Below, in pieces: positions 4,584 to 7,421 of a stretch of DNA of 7,421 bases. The notes under the pieces are model-generated. The model was not told where the DNA came from. It made no database searches and saw nothing but the letters and a program-made list of their open reading frames with translations. The DNA comes from Sneathiella sp. (GTDB taxonomy: Bacteria; Pseudomonadota; Alphaproteobacteria; Sneathiellales; Sneathiellaceae). The position numbers were made by a program, and so were the translations under genes. Location of the stretch: contig JAESPT010000343.1 in the NCBI GenBank assembly GCA_016765515.1, positions 1 to 7,421 of the forward strand, in the 5' to 3' direction. Numbering within the stretch: the stretch's first letter is position 1; every line of letters begins with the position of its first letter.

Positions 4584-5043
4584 ATGGGAAGATTTGCTGA
4601 AAACACGGATGTCAGCTCTGAACGATCAAAAGCGGAGATCGAAAAAATATTAACACGCTACGGCGCAACTGGCTTCATGTATGGGTGGAAAGATGACCGG
4701 GCAATGATAATTTTCAAAACATCAGACCGGCAGGTAAAATTCGTTCTCCCCCTACCGGATAAAACTTCAAGAAAATTCACGCATACTCCGGAAAAGAATG
4801 TCCAACGAAAACCTGCTGCAATGCAAAAAGCCTACGAGCAAGCGGTCAGGCAACGGTGGCGAGCCTTGGCCCGTGTCACTTGAAGCCGTTGAAACTGGGA
4901 TAACCGCCTTAAACGATGAATTCATGGCGCACATCGTTTTGCCAAGCGGCGATACCGTCGCGGACTTCATGAAACCACAAATCGAAATTGCATATGAGAC
5001 GGGCACAATGCCCAACCTACTTCCAGTACCAAAGGAGCGATGA
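4581..5043 (+). pseudogene. Conserved phage hypothetical gene split by a frameshift near 4875
   Basis: From ATG 4581 or 4584 (GGATGG upstream) the frame reads GRFAENTDVSSERSKAEIEK, ILTRYGATGFMYGWKDDRA, then FVLPLPDK and AYEQAVRQRWRALARV, and stops at 4883. The protein resumes in another frame as SLEAVETGITALNDEFMAHI, then VLPSGDTVADFMKPQIEIAY, ending at TGA 5041-5043. I recall intact phage proteins of this type that run RWRALxLVIKAKLEAVExGI without a break, which puts the lesion, probably a small deletion, at about 4866-4885. The total would be about 153 residues. A sequencing error could give the same picture. The family's function is unknown to me. Fourth gene of the cluster; the next gene starts 4 bases after its stop, behind AAAGGAG. 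Confidence 0.65.
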
Positions 5044-5046
5044 ATC

Positions 5047-5331
5047 ATGGTAGGTAAAAATAATAAAGTTGAAATTACGGAAGATATTCCTGACAGCTGA
5101 TTGTTGGATATCAGTCAGGCCTGCACTTTCCTGAAAGTGGCTTTTAACCTGACATATAACATTGACAATCTTCGAAGAATGGCCAGAGAGAAGACTTTGC
5201 CATTTTTCAGGATGGACCTCAGCAGCGAAAGAGGAACTTGTTTTATCGAGGCGAGAGATATCCGCAAACATATCTGGAAAACCCGAAATAGTGCCAGGCA
5301 GGAAACAAACATAAATACCGCAGCCCCATAG
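5047..5331 (+). pseudogene. Small excisionase/HTH-like gene interrupted by in-frame TGA
   Basis: ATG 5047 has AAAGGAG upstream (spacing about 9). After 17 codons (MVGKNNKVEITEDIPDS) there is a TGA at 5098-5100; the same frame then continues LLDISQACTFLKVAFNLTYN, IDNLRRMAREKTLPFFRM and ARDIRKHI, ending at TAG 5329-5331. Restoring one codon, for example TGG, gives a 94-aa protein resembling small excisionase or MerR-type winged-helix proteins: a first helix with hydrophobic spacing, a second helix IDNLRRMAREKTLP and an acidic/basic tail. Restart at TTG 5101, directly after the TGA, is possible but has no new ribosome binding site. It is the last gene before the terminator at 5360 and lies beside the tRNA, where an excisionase gene would often be found. 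DNA-binding assignment is tentative. Confidence 0.5.
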
Positions 5332-5359
5332 TTACATTCCCCTTATATCCCATTCATCA

Positions 5360-5389
5360 AAGCGGCTCCTTTTATGAGGGGCTTTTTTG
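5360..5389 (+). terminator. Rho-independent terminator of the 4001-5331 cluster
   Basis: A G/C-rich stem (GCTCC pairing with GGGGC, one G-T pair, extendable by outer AAGC/GCTT) is followed by TTTTTT at 5383-5388, 30-60 bases after the last gene of the cluster. Confidence 0.65.
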
Positions 5390-5420
5390 TTGTGTATGAC
5401 CAAACCCTGAAAATGCTTTT

Positions 5421-5487
5421 TGAGAGACAAATACAAAATAACACAAAAACAAGGCCCTTTAAAAACTGCCAAAAATTCTGTCTCTCA
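5421..5487. repeat. Inverted repeat with 49-base spacer
   Basis: TGAGAGACA (5421-5429) and TGTCTCTCA (5479-5487) are perfect 9-bp arms in the non-coding stretch between the phage cluster and the tRNA terminator. The spacer is too long for a terminator. It may flank or belong to an integration or recombination site, but nothing else supports this. Confidence 0.3.
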
Positions 5488-5530
5488 TTCATCTGTCTTT
5501 GTAAAAATATAGGTGAAGCTGGAAAAGAAG

Positions 5531-5564
5531 AAGCCCTCAAAAACCGCAGTTTTCAAGGGCTTTT
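5531..5564 (-). terminator. Terminator of tRNA-Pro
   Basis: Outer arms AAGCCCT/AGGGCTT (7 bp) and inner AAAAC/GTTTT enclose a CGCA loop. Read leftward, it starts 3 bases after the tRNA CCA end. A T-run follows on the plus side and a T/C-rich run on the minus side, so it could work in both directions. Confidence 0.7.
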
Positions 5565-5567
5565 CGT

Positions 5568-5644
5568 TGGTCGGGCAGGCGAGATTCGAACTCACGACCC
5601 CTTCACCCCCAGTGAAGTGCGCTACCAGGCTGCGCTACTGCCCG
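5568..5644 (-). tRNA. tRNA-Pro (anticodon GGG)
   Basis: Read on the minus strand: acceptor CGGGCAG pairs with CTGCCCG (7 bp), D stem GCGC/GCGC, anticodon stem CTTCA/TGAAG with loop CTGGGGG (anticodon GGG, reading CCC and CCT), T stem GTGAG/CTCGC with loop TTCGAAT, discriminator A and an encoded CCA. Total 77 nt, complete. The accessory region lies at its 3' end, the usual attachment side for tyrosine integrases, but no second copy of the tRNA 3' end is present in the window. Confidence 0.95.
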
Positions 5645-5672
5645 TCATATTTTTTGGGGTGGGGCGGCGCGG

Positions 5673-5701
5673 ACTATAGCTTTCCTGTTCGTCCAATGCA
5701 A
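5673..5701 (-). promoter_or_regulatory. Promoter of tRNA-Pro
   Basis: On the minus strand a -35 TTGCAT (5701-5696) and a -10 TATAGT (5678-5673) are exactly 17 bases apart, upstream of the tRNA 5' end at 5644. A G/C-rich stretch follows the -10, as is common for stable-RNA promoters. Confidence 0.75.
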
Positions 5702-5774
5702 CGCCTGCAACCCTGTGAATAGAAAATAATTTGAAAGATGCCTGAAAGCAGCTGAAGGGACCCTTAAAAAATCT

Positions 5775-6233
5775 CTACGGAAGCATCTTTCGAAGATCTT
5801 TAAGGTTCTGTAAAACAGCTTCCAGTTTTTCTCTATGGGGTACTGGATCTGACTGAAGGGGGTTTTTCGCCACGTTGTCTGAGGTCAGACTAGCCGTATT
5901 CTCAACAATGGCACCGACAGAATTGATAGGGGAGAGATTATCAAGATTCCCGATCTTTCCCCCCTGTTCTTTCAGCAGCTTTTGCGCACCCTTGATCGTA
6001 AATCCATGAGTATAGAGTAGATCCCGGATTCCGCGGATCAAATCCACATCAGCGGGACGATAGTATCGCCGCCCACCGCCGCGCTTCAGCGGTTTAACAA
6101 CAGAAAATTTGGTTTCCCAAAACCGGAGAACATGCTGCGGCACACCCAATTCATCAGCGACTTCGCTAATTGTTCTGAACGCATCTGGTGATTTCTGCGC
6201 TTTACCAACCAATGTTTTCTGTACATCTGTCAT
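5775..6233 (-). CDS. MerR-family transcriptional regulator
   Basis: The 152-aa protein has the MerR N-terminal winged [23 protein letters not shown] (residues 19-38), with [20 protein letters not shown] (about 42-61) as the wing, and a second helix pair, [20 protein letters not shown] (about 65-84). The C-terminal half lacks the Cys residues of metal sensors and ends in a helix ([15 protein letters not shown]) fit for dimerisation. This is the regulator commonly found directly after ihfA in alphaproteobacterial genomes; its target is not generally known to me. The start ATG at 6233 lies 22 bases after the ihfA stop, without a clear Shine-Dalgarno, so it is probably co-transcribed with ihfA. 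Stop TAG at 5777-5775. Chromosomal, not part of the island. Confidence 0.9.
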   Translation of the reverse strand: MTDVQKTLVGKAQKSPDAFRTISEVADELGVPQHVLRFWETKFSVVKPLKRGGGRRYYRPADVDLIRGIRDLLYTHGFTIKGAQKLLKEQGGKIGNLDNLSPINSVGAIVENTASLTSDNVAKNPLQSDPVPHREKLEAVLQNLKDLRKMLP

Positions 6234-6254
6234 ACTGAATGCATCAAACCTGAA

Positions 6255-6554
6255 TTACCGAGAGGCTTTATTGATCTTATTTTTCAGAACGTGTGACGCA
6301 CGGAAGACAAGAACGCGCCTTGGATCAATCGGAACTTCTTCTCCCGTTTTTGGGTTACGTCCGATACGGCCATTTTTTTGCCGAACCTGAAGACTCCCAA
6401 AAGAAGAAATTTTTACTGTCTCCCCTGCGACCAGTCGATCACCGATTTCATTCAAAACCGCTTCGACATGCTCTGCTGACTCATTCCTTGAAAGGCCGAC
6501 TTGTTGATAAAGTGCCTCTGCAAGATTTGCTCTGGTCAATGTATTTTTAGTCAT
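6255..6554 (-). CDS. ihfA: Integration host factor subunit alpha
   Basis: The 99-aa protein is full length for IHF-alpha. It starts at ATG 6554 ([20 protein letters not shown]), chosen because GAGG lies 8 bases upstream; GTG 6563 is also in frame but poorer. The N-terminal helices (about 5-44) form the dimer body, and the DNA-bending beta arm is seen at about 55-80 with [19 protein letters not shown], including P68 expected to insert into the minor groove. [13 protein letters not shown] precedes it, as in the HU/IHF family. It pairs with IHF-beta, encoded elsewhere, to bend DNA in recombination, replication and transcription, and integrases of the tyrosine class often need it. Next to the MerR gene, 22 bp apart; separated from fabH by about 200 bp. 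Confidence 0.95.
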   Translation of the reverse strand: MTKNTLTRANLAEALYQQVGLSRNESAEHVEAVLNEIGDRLVAGETVKISSFGSLQVRQKNGRIGRNPKTGEEVPIDPRRVLVFRASHVLKNKINKASR

Positions 6555-6583
6555 ATTTCCCACCTCACGCCCGTTTCTAAAGA

Positions 6584-6612
6584 ATTATCACAGCAAATTG
6601 GAGCGTCAACAA
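6584..6612 (-). promoter_or_regulatory. Predicted ihfA promoter
   Basis: On the minus strand a -35 TTGTTG (6612-6607) and a -10 GATAAT (6589-6584) lie 17 bases apart, about 30 bases before the ihfA start codon. Consensus match only; a TATAGA further upstream in the same intergenic stretch is an alternative -10. Confidence 0.5.
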
Positions 6613-6753
6613 CAAAGGGGCAAAAATACGGTTAATAAGGAATAAACTGCCAATTCTATAGCAAAAATTGGTTAAGTAATTGAAACTGAACAGGACTTGA
6701 ACGAGTGATTCGAGACGCTTAAGCCGAATCTAGTCGTTAAAGATTCGCGAAAA

Positions 6754-7421
6754 TCACCATCTAACGAGAGCAGAACCCCATGTAAATCCACCCCCCATTG
6801 CTTCCAACAAAAGAACATCACCGCGCTTAATCCGACCATCGCGTACAGCTACATCCAAAGCAAGAGGAACCGAGGCTGCCGATGTATTGCCATGACGATC
6901 AACCGTTACAATAACTTTTTCGGCCGGCAGTTTTAGTTTTTTCCCCGTTCCATCGATAATTCTCTTATTCGCCTGATGAGGAACCAACCAATCAATATCA
7001 TCCGCCTTTAAACCGGTGGCCTCAAGCGCTTCGCCAACGACGGCGGCAAGGTTATTGACAGCATGTCTGAAAACTTCACGACCGGCCATCCGCAAATACC
7101 CTGTCGTCTGAGTAGAGGATGGTCCTCCGTCCACATAAAGCAGATCCCGATGCTCACCATCCGCATGAAGATGGCTTGTCAGAATGCCACGATCCTGATT
7201 AGTACCCTCTCCTTCTGAAGCCTCTAGAATGACCGCGCCAGCACCATCGGCAAACAAAACGCAGGTCGCCCGGTCTTCCCAGTCAATGATTCGAGAAAAA
7301 GTCTCTGCTCCGATGACCAGCGCGCGCTTTGCCTGTCCAGCCTTAACAAAATTATCGGCAGTGGCGAGAGCATATATAAAACCGGTGCAGACGGCTTGAA
7401 TGTCAAAGGCGAAACCATGTC
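6754..7421 (-). CDS. fabH: 3-oxoacyl-[ACP] synthase III (KAS III), 5' end missing
   Basis: The C-terminal two thirds (about 221 residues) of KAS III, which condenses acetyl-CoA with malonyl-ACP to start type II fatty-acid synthesis in the cytoplasm. The full Cys-His-Asn triad is in view: Cys in [15 protein letters not shown], His in [13 protein letters not shown] and Asn in [15 protein letters not shown]. Further family marks are [17 protein letters not shown] and [14 protein letters not shown], and the C-terminus [13 protein letters not shown]. The frame is intact from the window edge (codons from base 7419) to TGA at 6756-6754; the start lies outside the window. Upstream neighbours, possibly plsX, cannot be seen. 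A 6-bp hairpin (CGAATC/GATTCG) follows about 30 bases after the stop but lacks a T-run. Ordinary housekeeping gene. Confidence 0.96.
   Translation of the reverse strand, partial: HGFAFDIQAVCTGFIYALATADNFVKAGQAKRALVIGAETFSRIIDWEDRATCVLFADGAGAVILEASEGEGTNQDRGILTSHLHADGEHRDLLYVDGGPSSTQTTGYLRMAGREVFRHAVNNLAAVVGEALEATGLKADDIDWLVPHQANKRIIDGTGKKLKLPAEKVIVTVDRHGNTSAASVPLALDVAVRDGRIKRGDVLLLEAMGGGFTWGSALVRW

Noticed and set aside
5098..5100. Recoded TGA (selenocysteine or readthrough) in the excisionase-like gene
   Set aside because: Nearby genes are broken by TAG, TAA and a frameshift, so ordinary mutation is simpler; no selenocysteine-type hairpin was recognised next to it.
4767..5312. Minus-strand frames at 4767-5048, 5017-5271 and 5115-5312
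   Set aside because: Shadows of the two broken plus-strand phage genes, without ribosome binding sites.
5374..5722. Plus-strand frames of 101 and 69 aa across the tRNA
   Set aside because: The segment GEIRTHDPFTPSEVRYQAAL is the well-known artefact of translating a tRNA gene on its opposite strand; both frames cover the tRNA and its terminator.
6721..6745. Hairpin CGAATC/GATTCG after fabH as a terminator
   Set aside because: Only 6 bp of stem, an 11-base loop and no T-run on the minus strand.
1..7421. CRISPR array, insertion sequence or transposase
   Set aside because: No regularly spaced direct repeats and no transposase-like frame or terminal inverted repeats were seen on either strand.

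Overview
The window looks alphaproteobacterial. The right end carries the chromosomal block fabH - ihfA - MerR-type regulator, all on the minus strand, followed by a CCA-encoding tRNA-Pro(GGG). This gene order is familiar in Alphaproteobacteria, and the moderate base composition and protein style would fit a Rhodospirillales-like relative; the exact genus cannot be read from the sequence.

Left of the tRNA 3' end (about 400-5500) lies a decayed prophage or prophage-like island. At 850-1860 is a lambda-like immunity switch. An intact CI-type repressor (1176-1859, HTH plus S24/LexA-like domain with Asp where the catalytic Ser should be) faces a short Cro-like gene on the minus strand (1044-853) broken by an in-frame TAA. 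Three 15-bp operators of form ATTAC-N5-GTAAT lie between or beside them. Further left, a second minus-strand remnant (about 827-448) is frameshifted, and the window begins with a receiver-domain coding region.

Downstream of the repressor are a MarR-like winged-helix gene, a small unknown ORF, and then two more copies of the repressor-type operator in front of a PAS-like gene (2708-3403). A 32/34-nt operator-promoter stretch is repeated at 1075-1106 and 2661-2694, so the PAS-like gene is probably in the repressor regulon. It converges on a GNAT-like acyltransferase gene (3799-3062, minus), and the two reading frames overlap antisense by 342 bp. Both seem to have lost their own stop codons and run into each other. 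The GNAT gene has its own 27-bp inverted repeat in the promoter region.

From 4001 to 5331 is a tightly coupled, plus-strand phage-type cluster: a 36-aa membrane peptide, an 88-aa protein, and three genes that appear broken by a TAG, a frameshift and a TGA. It ends in a terminator at about 5360. Different stop codons in the broken genes argue for ordinary decay rather than codon reassignment. No integrase, structural gene or second att copy of the tRNA is visible, so the element must extend beyond the left edge or has been deleted.

Working picture: a defective prophage beside tRNA-Pro has kept a working repressor and its operator set, while neighbouring early genes decay. A PAS/GNAT cargo pair remains under possible repressor control.
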